Below, in pieces: positions 13,047 to 27,500 of a stretch of DNA of 64,000 nucleotides. Origin of the DNA: Galeopsis tetrahit (Eukaryota > Streptophyta > Magnoliopsida > Lamiales > Lamiaceae); contig OY776125.1 in NCBI GenBank assembly GCA_963675135.1, positions 61,331,441-61,395,440 on the forward strand, given 5' to 3'. Within the stretch, counting starts at the first letter, position 1. Each line of letters begins with the position of its first letter. The translations under genes and the position numbers were made by a program. Below the pieces are notes generated by a model. That model did not search any database. It saw nothing but the letters and a program-made list of their open reading frames with translations, and had not been told where the DNA came from.

Positions 13047-14239
13047 TTGCGGAAAATCACATTCGTTAGTGCTTCAAAACTCTATAGTTTAACCCACTAT
13101 AATGTGGAAGTGCACTTTCATCGATTCACTCATTCTCTCTTTTTGAAAAGTTTCACTAATTCCAAAAGAGTTAACCATTACCAATTCACATTGGTTCTAG
13201 GGTTGTTGTTTTCTATAACTCGTTTATAGTGCCATTTAACCTCTAAACTACCAAAATTAAGTGTTTTGTAGGATTTCTTGGTGACCAAGAAAACTTTATG
13301 TTTTCTTTATTTTGCGGAAAATCACATTCGTTAGTGCTCAAAAATTCTATAGTTTAACCCACTATAATGTGGAAGTGCACTTTCATCGATTCACTCATTC
13401 TCTCTTTTTGAAAAGTTTCACTAATTCCAAAAGAGTTAACCATTTACCAATTCACATTGGTTCTAGGGTTGTTGTTTTCTATAACTCGTTTATAGTGCGA
13501 TTTAACCTCTAAACTACCAAAAAGAAGTGTTTTGTAGGATTTCTTGGTGACCAAGAAAACTTTATGTTTTCTTTATTTTGCGGAAAATCACATTCGTTAG
13601 TGCTCGAAAAATCTATAGTTTAACCCCCTATAATGTGGAAGTGCACTTTCATTCATTCACTCATTCTCTCTTTTTGAAAAGTTTCACTAATTGCAAAAGA
13701 GTTAACCATTACCAATTCACATTGGTTCTAGGGTTGTTGTTTTCTATAACTCGTTTATATTGCCATTTAACCTCTAAAATACCAAAATGAAGTGTTTTGA
13801 AGGATTCCTTGGTGACCAAGCAAACTTTATGTTTTCTTTATTTTGCGGAAAATCACATTCGTTAGTGCTCAAAAACTCTATAGTTTATCCCACTATAATG
13901 TGGAAGTGCACTTTCATCGATTCACTCATTCTCTCTTTTTGAAAAGTTTCACAAATTCCAAAAGAGTTAACCATTTACCAATTCACATTGGTTCTAGGGT
14001 TGTTGTTTTCTATAACTCGTTTATAGTGCCATTTAACCTCTAAACTACCAAAATGAAGTGTTTTGTAGGATTTCTTGGTGACCAAGAAAACTTTATGTTT
14101 TCTTTATTTTGCGGAAAATCACATTCGTTAGTGCTAAAAAATTCTATAGTTTAACCCATTATAATGTGGAAGTGCACTTTCATCGATTCACTCATTCTCT
14201 CTCTTTGAAAAGTTTCACTAATTCCAAAAGAGTTAACCA

Positions 14240-17200
14240 TTTACCAATTCACATTGGTTCTAGGGTTGTTGTTTTCTATAACTCGTTTATAGTGCCATTT
14301 AACCTCTAAACTACCAAAATGAAGTGTTTTGTAGGATTTCTTGGTGACCAAGAAAACTTTATGTTTTCTTTATTTTGCGGAAAATCACGTTCGTTAGTGC
14401 TCAAAAACTCTATAGTTTAACCCCCTATAATGTGGAAGTGCACTTTCATTCATTCACTCATTCTCTCTTTTTGAAAAGTTTCACTAATTGCAAAAGAGTT
14501 AACCATTACCAATTCACATTGGTTCTAGGGTTGTTGTTTTCTATAACTCGTTTATATTGCCATTTAACCTCTAAAATACCAAAATGAAGTGTTTTGAAGG
14601 ATTGCTTGGTGACCAAGCAAACTTTATGTTTTCTTTATTTTGCGAAAAATCACATTCGTTAGTGCTCAAAAACTCTATAGTTTATCCCACTATAATGTGA
14701 AAGTGCACTTTCTCCGATTCACTCATTCTCTCTTTTTTGAAAAGTTTCACTAATTGCAAAAGAGTTAACCATTAACAATTCACATTGGTTCTAGGGTTGT
14801 TGTTTTCTATAACTCGTTTATAGTGCCATTTAACCTCTAAAATACCAAAATGAAGTGTTTTGTAGGATTGCTTGGTGACCAAGCAAACTTTATGTTTTCT
14901 TTATTTTGCGGAAAATCACATTCGTTAGTGCCCAAAAACTCTATAGTTTTTCCCACTAAAATATGGAAGTGCACTTTCATTCATTCACTCATTCTCTCTT
15001 TTTGAAAAGTTTCACTAATTGCAAAAGAGTTAACCATTACCAATTCACATTGGTTCTAGGGTTGTTGTTTTCCATAACTCGTTTATAGTGCCATTTAACC
15101 TCTAAAATACCAAAATGAAGTGTTTTGTAGGATTGCTTGGTGACCAAGCAAACTTTATGTTTTCTTTATTTTGCGGAAAATTACATTCGTTAGTGCCCAA
15201 AAACTCTATAGTTTATCCCACTATAATGTGGAAGTGCACTTTCTCCGATTCACTTATTCTCTTTTTTTGAAAAGTTTCACTAATTGCAAAAGAGTTAACC
15301 ATTTACCAATTCACATTGGTTCTAGGGTTGTTGTTTTCTATAACTCGTTTATAGTGCCATTTAACCTCTAAAATACCAAAATGAAGTGTTTTGAAGGATT
15401 GCTTGGTGACCAAGCAAACTTTATGTTTTCTTTATTTTGCGGAAAATCACATTCGTTAGTGCTCAAAAACTCTATAGTTTTTCCCACTATAATGTGGAAG
15501 TGCACTTCTCCGATTCACTCATTCTCTCTTTTTGAAAAGTTTCACTAATTCCAAAAGAGTTAACCATTACCAATTCACATTGGTTCTAGGGATGTTGTTT
15601 TCTGTAACTCGTTTATAGTGCCATTTAACATCTAAACTACCAAAATGAAGTGTTTTGTAGGATTTCTTGGTGACCAAGAAAACTTTATGTTTTCTTTATT
15701 TTGCTGAAAATCACATTCGTTAGTGCTCAAAAACTCTATAGTTTAACCCACTATAATGTGGAAGTGCACTTTCATTCATTCACTCATTCTCTCTTTTTGA
15801 AAAGTTTCACTAATTCCAAAAGAGTTAACCATTTACCAATTCACATTGGTTCTAGGGTTGTTGTTTTCTATAACTCGTTTATAGTGCCATTTAACCTCTA
15901 AACTACCAAAATGAAGTGTTTTGTAGGATTTCTTGGTGACCAAGAAAACTTTATGTTTTCTTTATTTTGCGGAAAATCACGTTCGTTAGTGCTCAAAAAC
16001 TCTATAGTTTAACCCCCTATAATGTGGAAGTGCACTTTCATTCATTCACTCATTCTCTCTTTTTGAAAAGTTTCACTAATTGCAAAAGAGTTAACCATTA
16101 CAAATTCACATTGGTTCTAGGGTTGTTGTTTTCTATAACTCGTTTATATTGCCATTTAACCTCTAAAATACCAAAATGAAGTGTTTTGAAGGATTGCTTG
16201 GTGACCAAGCAAACTTTATGTTTTCTTTATTTTGCGAAAAATCACATTCGTTAGTGCTCAAAAACTCTATAGTTTATCCCACTATAATGTGAAAGTGCAC
16301 TTTCTCCGATTCACTCATTCTCTCTTTTTTGAAAAGTTTCACTAATTGCAAAAGAGTTAACCATTAACAATTCACATTGGTTCTAGGGTTGTTGTTTTCT
16401 ATAACTCGTTTATAGTGCCATTTAACCTCTAAAATACCAAAATGAAGTGTTTTGTAGGATTGCTTGGTGACCAAGCAAACTTTATGTTTTCTTTATTTTG
16501 CGGAAAATCACATTCGTTAGTGCCCAAAAACTCTATAGTTTTTCCCACTAAAATATGGAAGTGCACTTTCATTCATTCACTCATTCTCTCTTTTTGAAAA
16601 GTTTCACTAATTGCAAAAGAGTTAACCATTACCAATTCACATTGGTTCTAGGGTTGTTGTTTTCCATAACTCGTTTATAGTGCCATTTAACCTCTAAAAT
16701 ACCAAAATGAAGTGTTTTGTAGGATTGCTTGGTGACCAAGCAAACTTTATGTTTTCTTTATTTTGCGGAAAATTACATTCGTTAGTGCCCAAAAACTCTA
16801 TAGTTTATCCCACTATAATGTGGAAGTGCACTTTCTCCGATTCACTTATTCTCTTTTTTTGAAAAGTTTCACTAATTGCAAAAGAGTTAACCATTTACCA
16901 ATTCACATTGGTTCTAGGGTTGTTGTTTTCTATAACTCGTTTATAGTGCCATTTAACCTCTAAAATACCAAAATGAAGTGTTTTGAAGGATTGCTTGGTG
17001 ACCAAGCAAACTTTATGTTTTCTTTATTTTGCGGAAAATCACATTCGTTAGTGCTCAAAAACTCTATAGTTTTTCCCACTATAATGTGGAAGTGCACTTC
17101 TCCGATTCACTCATTCTCTCTTTTTGAAAAGTTTCACTAATTCCAAAAGAGTTAACCATTACCAATTCACATTGGTTCTAGGGATGTTGTTTTCTGTAAC

Positions 17201-17423
17201 TCGTTTATAGTGCCATTTAACATCTAAACTACCAAAATGAAGTGTTTTGTAGGATTTCTTGGTGACCAAGAAAACTTTATGTTTTCTTTATTTTGCTGAA
17301 AATCACATTCGTTAGTGCTCAAAAACTCTATAGTTTAACCCACTATAATGTGGAAGTGCACTTTCATTCATTCACTCATTCTCTCTTTTTGAAAAGTTTC
17401 ACTAATTGCAAAAGAGTTAACCA
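14240..17423. repeat. 1592-bp higher-order repeat, two tandem copies (6 monomers each)
   Basis: Monomers at 14375, 15171 and the variant TGCGAAAAATCAC at 14641 recur at 15967, 16763 and 16233, a constant 1592 bp. The monomer at 15701 is a hybrid: its first half has the TTTTGCTGAAAATC variant of the 9985/17293 monomers, and its second half the CCATTTACC form. That dates the duplication to an unequal exchange within a monomer. The same pair appears in the duplicated block (38525 with 40117, 39055 with 40647). Exact edges are uncertain by about 100 bp. Confidence 0.8.
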
Positions 17424-17895
17424 TTACCAATTCACATTTGTTCTAAGGTTGTTGTTTTCTATAACTCGTTTATAGTGCCATTTAACCTTGAAAATACAAA
17501 AATGAAGTGCTTTGTATGATTGCTTGATGACCAAGCAAACTTTATGTTTTCTTTATTTTGCGGAAATTCACATACGTTAGTGCTAAAAAACTATATAGTT
17601 TATCCTACTATAATGTTGAAGTGCACTTTCATCGATTCATTCATTCTCTCTTTTTGAAAAGTTTCACGAGTTGATAAAGACTTAACCATTACCAATTCAC
17701 ATTCGTTTTATGGTTGTTATTTTCTCTAACACTTTTATAGTGCCATTCAATAACTCGTTTATAGTGCCATTTAACCTCGTTTATGGTTGTTATTTTCTCT
17801 AACACTTTTATAGTGCCATTCAACCTCGAAAATATCAAAATGAAGTGTTTTGTAGGATTGCTTGGTGACCAAGAAAACTTTATGTTTTCTTTATT

Positions 17896-20354
17896 TTGCG
17901 GAAAATCACATTCGTTAGTGCTTCAAAACTCTATAGTTTAACCCACTATAATGTGGAAGTGCACTTTCATCGATTCACTCATTCTCTCTTTTTGAAAAGT
18001 TTCACTAATTCCAAAAGAGTTAACCATTACCAATTCACATTGGTTCTAGGGTTGTTGTTTTCTATAACTCGTTTATAGTGCCATTTAACCTCTAAACTAC
18101 CAAAATTAAGTGTTTTGTAGGATTTCTTGGTGACCAAGAAAACTTTATGTTTTCTTTATTTTGCGGAAAATCACATTCGTTAGTGCTCAAAAATTCTATA
18201 GTTTAACCCACTATAATGTGGAAGTGCACTTTCATCGATTCACTCATTCTCTCTTTTTGAAAAGTTTCACTAATTCCAAAAGAGTTAACCATTTACCAAT
18301 TCACATTGGTTCTAGGGTTGTTGTTTTCTATAACTCGTTTATAGTGCCATTTAACCTCTAAACTACCAAAAAGAAGTGTTTTGTAGGATTTCTTGGTGAC
18401 CAAGAAAACTTTATGTTTTCTTTATTTTGCGGAAAATCACATTCGTTAGTGCTCGAAAAATCTATAGTTTAACCCCCTATAATGTGGAAGTGCACTTTCA
18501 TTCATTCACTCATTCTCTCTTTTTGAAAAGTTTCACTAATTGCAAAAGAGTTAACCATTACCAATTCACATTGGTTCTAGGGTTGTTGTTTTCTATAACT
18601 CGTTTATATTGCCATTTAACCTCTAAAATACCAAAATGAAGTGTTTTGAAGGATTCCTTGGTGACCAAGCAAACTTTATGTTTTCTTTATTTTGCGGAAA
18701 ATCACATTCGTTAGTGCTCAAAAACTCTATAGTTTATCCCACTATAATGTGGAAGTGCACTTTCATCGATTCACTCATTCTCTCTTTTTGAAAAGTTTCA
18801 CAAATTCCAAAAGAGTTAACCATTTACCAATTCACATTGGTTCTAGGGTTGTTGTTTTCTATAACTCGTTTATAGTGCCATTTAACCTCTAAACTACCAA
18901 AATGAAGTGTTTTGTAGGATTTCTTGGTGACCAAGAAAACTTTATGTTTTCTTTATTTTGCGGAAAATCACATTCGTTAGTGCTAAAAAATTCTATAGTT
19001 TAACCCATTATAATGTGGAAGTGCACTTTCATCGATTCACTCATTCTCTCTCTTTGAAAAGTTTCACTAATTCCAAAAGAGTTAACCATTTACCAATTCA
19101 CATTGGTTCTAGGGTTGTTGTTTTCTATAACTCGTTTATAGTGCCATTTAACCTCTAAACTACCAAAATGAAGTGTTTTGTAGGATTTCTTGGTGACCAA
19201 GAAAACTTTATGTTTTCTTTATTTTGCGGAAAATCACATTCGTTAGTGCTCAAAAACTCTATAGTTTAACCCCCTATAATGTGGAAGTGCACTTTCATTC
19301 ATTCACTTATTCTCTCTTTTTGAAAAGTTTCACTAATTGCAAAAGAGTTAACCATTACCAATTCACATTGGTTCTAGGGTTGTTGTTTTCTATAACTCGT
19401 TTATATTGCCATTTAACCTCTAAAATACCAAAATGAAGTGTTTTGAAGGATTGCTTGGTGACCAAGCAAACTTTATGTTTCTTTATTTTGCGGAAAATCA
19501 CATTCGTTAGTGCTCAAAAACTCTATAGTTTTTCCCACTATAATGTGGAAGTGCACTTCTCCGATTCACTCATTCTCTCTTTTTGAAAAGTTTCACTAAT
19601 TCCAAAAGAGTTAACCATTACCAATTCACATTGGTTCTAGGGATGTTGTTTTCTGTAACTCGTTTATAGTGCCATTTAACCTCTAAACTACCAAAATGAA
19701 GTGTTTTGTAGGATTTCTTGGTGACCAAGAAAACTTTATGTTTTCTTTATTTTGCGGAAAATCACATTCGTTAGTGCTCAAAAACTCTATAGTTTAACCC
19801 ACTATAATGTGGAAGTGCACTTTCATTCATTCACTCATTCTCTCTTTTTGAAAAGTTTCACTAATTGCAAAAGAGTTAACCATTACCAATTCATATTTGT
19901 TCTAAGGTTGTTGTTTTCTATAACTCGTTTATAGTGCCATTTAACCTTGAAAATACAAAAATGAAGTGCTTTGTATGATTGCTTGATGACCAAGCAAACT
20001 TTATGTTTTCTTTATTTTGCGGAAATTCACATACGTTAGTGCTAAAAAACTATATAGTTTATCCTACTATAATGTTGAAGTGCACTTTCATCGATTCATT
20101 CATTCTCTCTTTTTGAAAAGTTTCACGAGTTGATAAAGACTTAACCATTACCAATTCACATTCGTTTTATGGTTGTTATTTTCTCTAACACTTTTATAGT
20201 GCCATTCAATAACTCGTTTATAGTGCCATTTAACCTCGTTTATGGTTGTTATTTTCTCTAACACTTTTATAGTGCCATTCAACCTCGAAAATATCAAAAT
20301 GAAGTGTTTTGTAGGATTGCTTGGTGACCAAGAAAACTTTATGTTTTCTTTATT
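17896..20354. repeat. 2459-bp higher-order repeat, second full unit
   Basis: Same order of diagnostic monomers as the unit at 10588, offset 7308. The partial following unit begins at 20355 and keeps the pattern to about 21530, where the array switches to a different monomer mix containing the long T-run subtype. The offset of 7308 also links 9455 with 16763 and 9985 with 17293, so a multi-kilobase segment was duplicated as one block. Confidence 0.86.
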
Positions 20355-21529
20355 TTGCGGAAAATCACATTCGTTAGTGCTTCAAAACTCTATAGTTTAA
20401 CCCACTATAATGTGGAAGTGCACTTTCATCGATTCACTCATTCTCTCTTTTTGAAAAGTTTCACTAATTCCAAAAGAGTTAACCATTACCAATTCACATT
20501 GGTTCTAGGGTTGTTGTTTTCTATAACTCGTTTATAGTGCCATTTAACCTCTAAACTACCAAAATTAAGTGTTTTGTAGGATTTCTTGGTGACCAAGAAA
20601 ACTTTATGTTTTCTTTATTTTGCGGAAAATCACATTCGTTAGTGCTCAAAAATTCTATAGTTTAACCCACTATAATGTGGAAGTGCACTTTCATCGATTC
20701 ACTCATTCTCTCTTTTTGAAAAGTTTCACTAATTCCAAAAGAGTTAACCATTTACCAATTCACATTGGTTCTAGGGTTGTTGTTTTCTATAACTCGTTTA
20801 TAGTGCCATTTAACCTCTAAACTACCAAAAAGAAGTGTTTTGTAGGATTTCTTGGTGACCAAGAAAACTTTATGTTTTCTTTATTTTGCGGAAAATCACA
20901 TTCGTTAGTGCTCGAAAAATCTATAGTTTAACCCCCTATAATGTGGAAGTGCACTTTCATTCATTCACTCATTCTCTCTTTTTGAAAAGTTTCACTAATT
21001 GCAAAAGAGTTAACCATTACCAATTCACATTGGTTCTAGGGTTGTTGTTTTCTATAACTCGTTTATATTGCCATTTAACCTCTAAAATACCAAAATGAAG
21101 TGTTTTGAAGGATTCCTTGGTGACCAAGCAAACTTTATGTTTTCTTTATTTTGCGGAAAATCACATTCGTTAGTGCTCAAAAACTCTATAGTTTATCCCA
21201 CTATAATGTGGAAGTGCACTTTCATCGATTCACTCATTCTCTCTTTTTGAAAAGTTTCACAAATTCCAAAAGAGTTAACCATTTACCAATTCACATTGGT
21301 TCTAGGGTTGTTGTTTTCTATAACTCGTTTATAGTGCCATTTAACCTCTAAACTACCAAAATGAAGTGTTTTGTAGGATTTCTTGGTGACCAAGAAAACT
21401 TTATGTTTTCTTTATTTTGCGGAAAATCACATTCGTTAGTGCTAAAAAATTCTATAGTTTAACCCATTATAATGTGGAAGTGCACTTTCATCGATTCACT
21501 CATTCTCTCTCTTTGAAAAGTTTCATTAA

Positions 21530-24500
21530 TTGCAAAAGAGTTAACCATTACCAATTCACATTCGTTCTAAGGTTGTTGTTTTCTATAACTCGTTTATAGT
21601 GCCATTTAACCTCGAAAATACCAAAATTAAGTGTTTTGTAGGATTTCTTGGTGACCAAGATAACTTTATGTTTTCTTTATTTTGCGGAAATTCACATAAG
21701 TTAGTGCTAAAAAACTATATAGTTTATCCTACTATAATGTTGAAGTGCACTTTCATCGATTCACTCATTTTCTCTTTTTGAAAAGTTTCACGAGTTGAAA
21801 AAGAGTTGACCATTCATTACTAATTCACATTCGTTCTAGGGTTTTTTTTTTAATAACATGTTTATAGTGCCATTTAACCTCGAAAAGACCCAAATGAAGT
21901 ATTTTCTAGGATTGCTTAGTGACCAAGAAAACTTTATGTTTTCTTTATTTTGCGGAAAATCACATTCGTTAGTGCTCAAAAACTCTATAGTTTAACCCAC
22001 TATAATGTGGAAGTGCACTTTCATCGATTCACTCATTCTCTCTTTTTGAAAAGTTTCACTAATTCCAAAAGAGTTAACCATTTACCAATTCACATTGGTT
22101 CTTGGGTTGTTGTTTTCTATAACTCGTTTATAGTGCCATTTAACCTCTAAACTACCAAAATGAAGTGTTTTGTAGGATTTCTTGGTGACCAAGAAAACTT
22201 TATGTTTTCTTTATTTTGCGAAAAATCACATTCGTTAGTGCTCAAAAACTCTATAGTTTAACCCACTATAATGTGGAAGTGCACTTTCATTCATTCACTC
22301 ATTCTCTCTTTTTGAAAAGTTTCACTAATTGCAAAAGAGTTAACCATTACCAATTCACATTGTTCTAGGGTTGTTGTTTTCTATAACTCGTTTATAATGT
22401 CATTTAACCTCTAAACTACCAAAATGAAGTGTTTTGTAGGATTGCTTGGTGACAAAGAAAACTTTATGTTTTCTTTATTTTGCAGAAAATCACATTCGTT
22501 AGTGCTCAAAAACTCTATAGATTAACCCACTATAATGTGGAAGTGCACTTTCATTCATTCACTCATTCTCTCTTTTTGAAAAGTTTCACTAATTGCAAAA
22601 GAGTTAACCATTACCAATTCACATTTGTTCTAAGGTTGTTGTTTTCTATAACTCGTTTATAGTGCCATTTAACCTTGAAAATACAAAAATGAAGTGTTTT
22701 GTATGATTGTTTGATGACCAAGCAAACTTTATGTTTTCTTTATTTTGCGGAAATTCACATACGTTAGTGCTAAAAAACTATATAGTTTATCCTACTATAA
22801 TGTTGAAGTGCACTTTCATCGATTCACTCATTCTCTCTTTTTGAAAAGTTTCACGAGTTGATAAAGACTTAACCATTACCAATTCACATTCGTTTTATGG
22901 TTGTTATTTTCTCTAACACTTTTATAGTGCCATTCAACCTCGAAAATATCAAAATGAAGTGTTTTGTAGGATTGTTTGGTGACCAAGAAAACTTTATGTT
23001 TTCTTTATTTTGCGGAAAATCACATTCGTTAGTGCTCAAAAACTCTATAGTTTAACCCACTATAATGTGGAAGTTCACTTTCATCGATTCACTCATTCTC
23101 TCTTTTTGAAAAGTTTCACTAATTCCAAAAGAGTTAACCATTACCGATTCACATTGGTTCTAGGGTTGTTGTTTTCTATAACTCGTTTATAGTGCCATTT
23201 AACCTCTAAACTACAAAAATTAAGTGTTTTGTAGGATTTCTTGGTGACCAAGAAAACTTTATGTTTTCTTTATTTTGCGGAAAATCACATTCGTTAGTGC
23301 TCAAAAACTCTATAGTTTATCCCACTATAATGTGGAAGTGCACTTTCTCCGATTCACTCATTCTCTCTTTTTGAAAAGTTTCACTAATTCCAAAAGAGTT
23401 AACCATTACCAATTCACATTGGTTCTAGGGTTGTTGTTTTCTATAACTCGTTTATAGTGCCATTTAACCTCTAAAATACCAAAATGAAGTGTTTTGTAGA
23501 ATTGCTTGGTGACCAAGCAAACTTTATGTTTTCTTTATTTTGCGGAAAATCACATTCGTTAGTGCTCAAAAACTCTATAGTTTATCCCACTATAATGTGG
23601 AAGTGCACTTTCTCCGATTCACTTATTCTCTTTTTTGAAAAGTTTCACTAATTGCAAAAGAGTTAACCATTACCAATTCACATTGGTTCTAGGGATGTTG
23701 TTTTCTGTAACTCGTTTATAGTGCCATTTAACCTCTAAAATACCAAAATGAAGTGTTTTGTAGGATTGCTTGGTGACCAAGCAAACTTTATGTTTTCTTT
23801 ATTTTGCGGAAAATCTCATTCGTTAGTGCCCAAAAACTCTATAGTTAATCCCACTATAATGTGGAAGTGTACTTTCATCGATTCACTCATTCTCTCTTTT
23901 TGAAAAGATTCATTAATTGCAAAAGAGTTAACCATTGCCAATTCACATTCGTTCTAAGGTTGTTGTTTTCTATAACTCGTTTATAGTGCCATTTAACCTC
24001 GAAAATACCAAAATTAAGTGTTTTGTAGGATTGCTTGGTGACCAAGCTAACTTTATGTTTTCTTTATTTTGCGAAAATTCACATAAGTTAGTGCTAAAAA
24101 ACTATATAGTTTATCCTACTATAATGTTGAAGTGCACTTTCATCGATTCACTCATTCTCTCTTTTTGAAAAGTTTCACGAGTTGAAAAAGAGTTGACCAT
24201 TCATTACTAATTCACATTCGTTCTAGGGTTGTTTTTTTTTATAACATGTTTATAGTGCCATTTAACCTCGAAAAGACCCAAATGAAGTATTTTCTAGGAT
24301 TGCTTAGTGACCAAGCAAACTTTATGTTTTCTTTATTTTGCGGAAAATCACATTCGCTAGTGCACAAAAACGCTATAGTTTATCCCACTATAATGTTGAA
24401 GTGCACTTTCATCAATTCACTTATTCTCTCTTTTTGAAAAGTTTCACGAGTTGATAAAGACTTAACCATTACCAATTCACATTCGTTTTATGGTTGTTAT

Positions 24501-27500
24501 TTTCTCTAACACTTTTATAATGCCATTCAACCTCGAAAATATCAAAATGAAGTGTTTTGTAGGATTGCTTGGTGACAAAGAAAACTTTATGTTTTCTTTA
24601 TTTTGCGGAAAATCACATTCGTTAGTGCTCAAAAACTCTATAGTTTAACCCACTATAATGTGGAAGTGCACTTTCATCGATTCACTCATTCTCTCTTTTT
24701 GAAAAGTTTCACTAATTCCAAAAGAGTTAACCATTACCAATTCACATTGGTTCTAGGGTTGTTGTTTTCTATAACTCGTTTATAGTGCCATTTAACCTCT
24801 AAACTACCAAAATTAAGTGTTTTGTAGGATTTCTTGGTGACCAAGAAAACTTTATGTTTTCTTTATTTTGCGGAAAATCACATTCGTTAGTGCTCAAAAA
24901 TTCTATAGTTTAACCCACTATAATGTGGAAGTGCACTTTCATCGATTCACTCATTCTCTCTTTTTGAAAAGTTTCACTAATTCCAAAAGAGTTAACCATT
25001 TACCAATTCACATTGGTTCTAGGGTTGTTGTTTTCTATAACTCGTTTATAGTGCCATTTAACCTCTAAACTACCAAAATGAAGTGTTTTGTAGGATTTCT
25101 TGGTGACCAAGAAAACTTTATGTTTTCTTTATTTTGCGGAAAATCACATTCGCTAGTGCTCAAAAACTCTATAGTTTAACCCCCTATAATGTGGAAGTGC
25201 ACTTTCAGTCATTCACTCATTCTCTTTTTTTGAAAAGTTTCACTAATTGCAAAAGAGTTAACCATTACCAATTCACATTGGTTCTAGGGTTGTTGTTTTC
25301 TATAACTCGTTTATAATGCCATTTAACCTCTAAACTACCAAAATGAAGTGTTTTGTAGGATTGCTTGGTGACCAAGAAAACTTTATGTTTTCTTTATTTT
25401 GCAGAAAATCACATTCGTTGGTGCTCAAAAACTCTATAGTTTAACCCACTATAATGTGGAAGTGCACTTTCATTCATTCACTCATTCTCTCTTTTTGAAA
25501 AGTTTCACTAATTACAAAAGAGTTAACCATTACCAATTCACATTTTTTCTAAGGTTGTTGTTTTCTATAACTCGTTTATAGTGCCATTTAAACTTGAAAA
25601 TACAAAAATGAAGTGCTTTGTATGATTGCTTGATAACTTTATGTTTTCTTTATTTTGCGGAAATTCACATACGTTAGTGCTAAAAAACTATATAGTTTAT
25701 CCTACTATAATGTTGAAGTGCACTTTCATCGATTCACTCATTCTCTCTTTTTGAAAAGTTTCACGAGTTGATAAAGACTTAACCATTACCAATTCACATT
25801 CGTTTTATGGTTGTTATTTTCTCTAACACTTTTATAGTGCCATTCAATAACTCGTTTATAGTGCCATTTAACCTCGTTTATGGTTGTTATTTTCTCTAAC
25901 ACTTTTATAGTGCCATTCAACCTCGAAAATATCAAAATGAAGTGTTTTGTAGGATTGTTTGGTGACCAAGAAAACTTTATGTTTTCTTTATTTTGCGGAA
26001 AATCACATTCGTTAGTGCTCAAAAACTCTATAGTTTGTGGAAGTTCACTTTCATCGATTCACTCATTCTCTCTTTTTTTAAAAGTTTCCCTAATTCCAAA
26101 AGAGTTAACCATTACCGATTCACATTGGTTCTAGGGTTGTTGTTTTCTATAACTCGTTTATAGTGCCATTTAACCTCTAAACTACAAAAATTAAGTGTTT
26201 TGTAGGATTTCTTGGTGACCTAGAAAACTTTATGTTTTCTTTATTTTGCGGAAAATCACATTCGTTAGTGCTCAAAAATTCTATAGTTTAACCCACTATA
26301 ATGTGGAAGTGCACTTTCATCGATTCACTCATTCTCTCTTTTTAAAAAGTTTCACTAATTCCAAAAGAGTTAACCATTTACCAATTCACATTGGTTCTAG
26401 GGTTGTTGTTTTCTATAACTCGTTTATAATGTCATTTAACCTCTAAACTACCAAAATGAAGTGTTTTGTAGGATTGCTTGGTGACAAATAAAACTTTATG
26501 TTTTCTTTATTTTGCAGAAAATCACATTCTTTAGTGCTCAAAAACTCTATAGATTAACCCACTATAATGTGGAAGTGCACTTTCATTCATTCACTCATTC
26601 TCTCTTTTTGAAAAGTTTCACTAATTGCAAAAGAGTTAACCATTACCAATTCACATTTGTTCTAAGGTTGTTGTTTTCTATAACTCGTTTATAGTGCCAT
26701 TTAACCTTGAAAATACAAAAAATGAAGTGTTTTGTATGATTGCTTGATGACCAAGCAAACTTTATGTTTTCTTTATTTTGCGGAAATTCACATACGTTAG
26801 TGCTAAAAAAACTATATAGTTTATCCTACTATAATGTTGAAGTGCACTTTCATCGATTCACTCATTCTCTCTTTTTGAAAAGTTTCACGAGTTGATAAAG
26901 ACTTAACCATTACCAATTCACATTCGTTTTATGGTTGTTATTTTCTCTAACACTTTTATAGTGCCATTCAACCTCGAAAATATCAAAATGAAGTGTTTTG
27001 TAGGATTGTTTGGTGACCAAGAAAACTTTATGTTTTCTTTATTTTGCGGAAAATCACATTCGTTAGTGGTCAAAAACTCTATAGTTTAACCCACTATAAT
27101 GTGGAAGTTCACTTTCATCGATTCACTCATTCTCTCTTTTTGAAAAGTTTCACTAATTCCAAAAGAGTTAACCATTACCGATTCACATTGGTTCTATGGT
27201 TGTTGTTTTCTATAACTCGTTTATAGTGCCATTTAACCTCTAAACTACAAAAATTAAGTGTTTTGTAGGATTTCTTGGTGACCAAGAAAACTTTATGTTT
27301 TCTTTATTTTGCGGAAAATCACATTCGTTAGTGCTCAAAAACTCTATAGTTTATCCCACTATAATGTGGAAGTGCACTTTCTCCGATTCACTCATTCTCT
27401 CTTTTTGAAAAGTTTCACTAATTCCAAAAGAGTTAACCATTACCAATTCACATTGGTTCTAGGGTTGTTGTTTTCTATAACTCGTTTATAGTGCCATTTA

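Larger units (their letters stand above)
3806..21530. repeat. Large segmental block within the array, copy A
   Basis: About 17.7 kb of array whose monomer order and private variants match positions 28753-44880. Offsets are 24947 up to about 6.9 kb, 24682 from 7.2 to 13.2 kb, and 23354 from about 14.4 to 21.5 kb. The offset changes equal losses of 265 and 1328 bp (one and five monomers) in copy B. Differences are rare; examples are CATTAACTC at about 6213 against CATTCACTC, and TTACAAATTC at about 16098 against TTACCAATTC. Confidence 0.85.
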
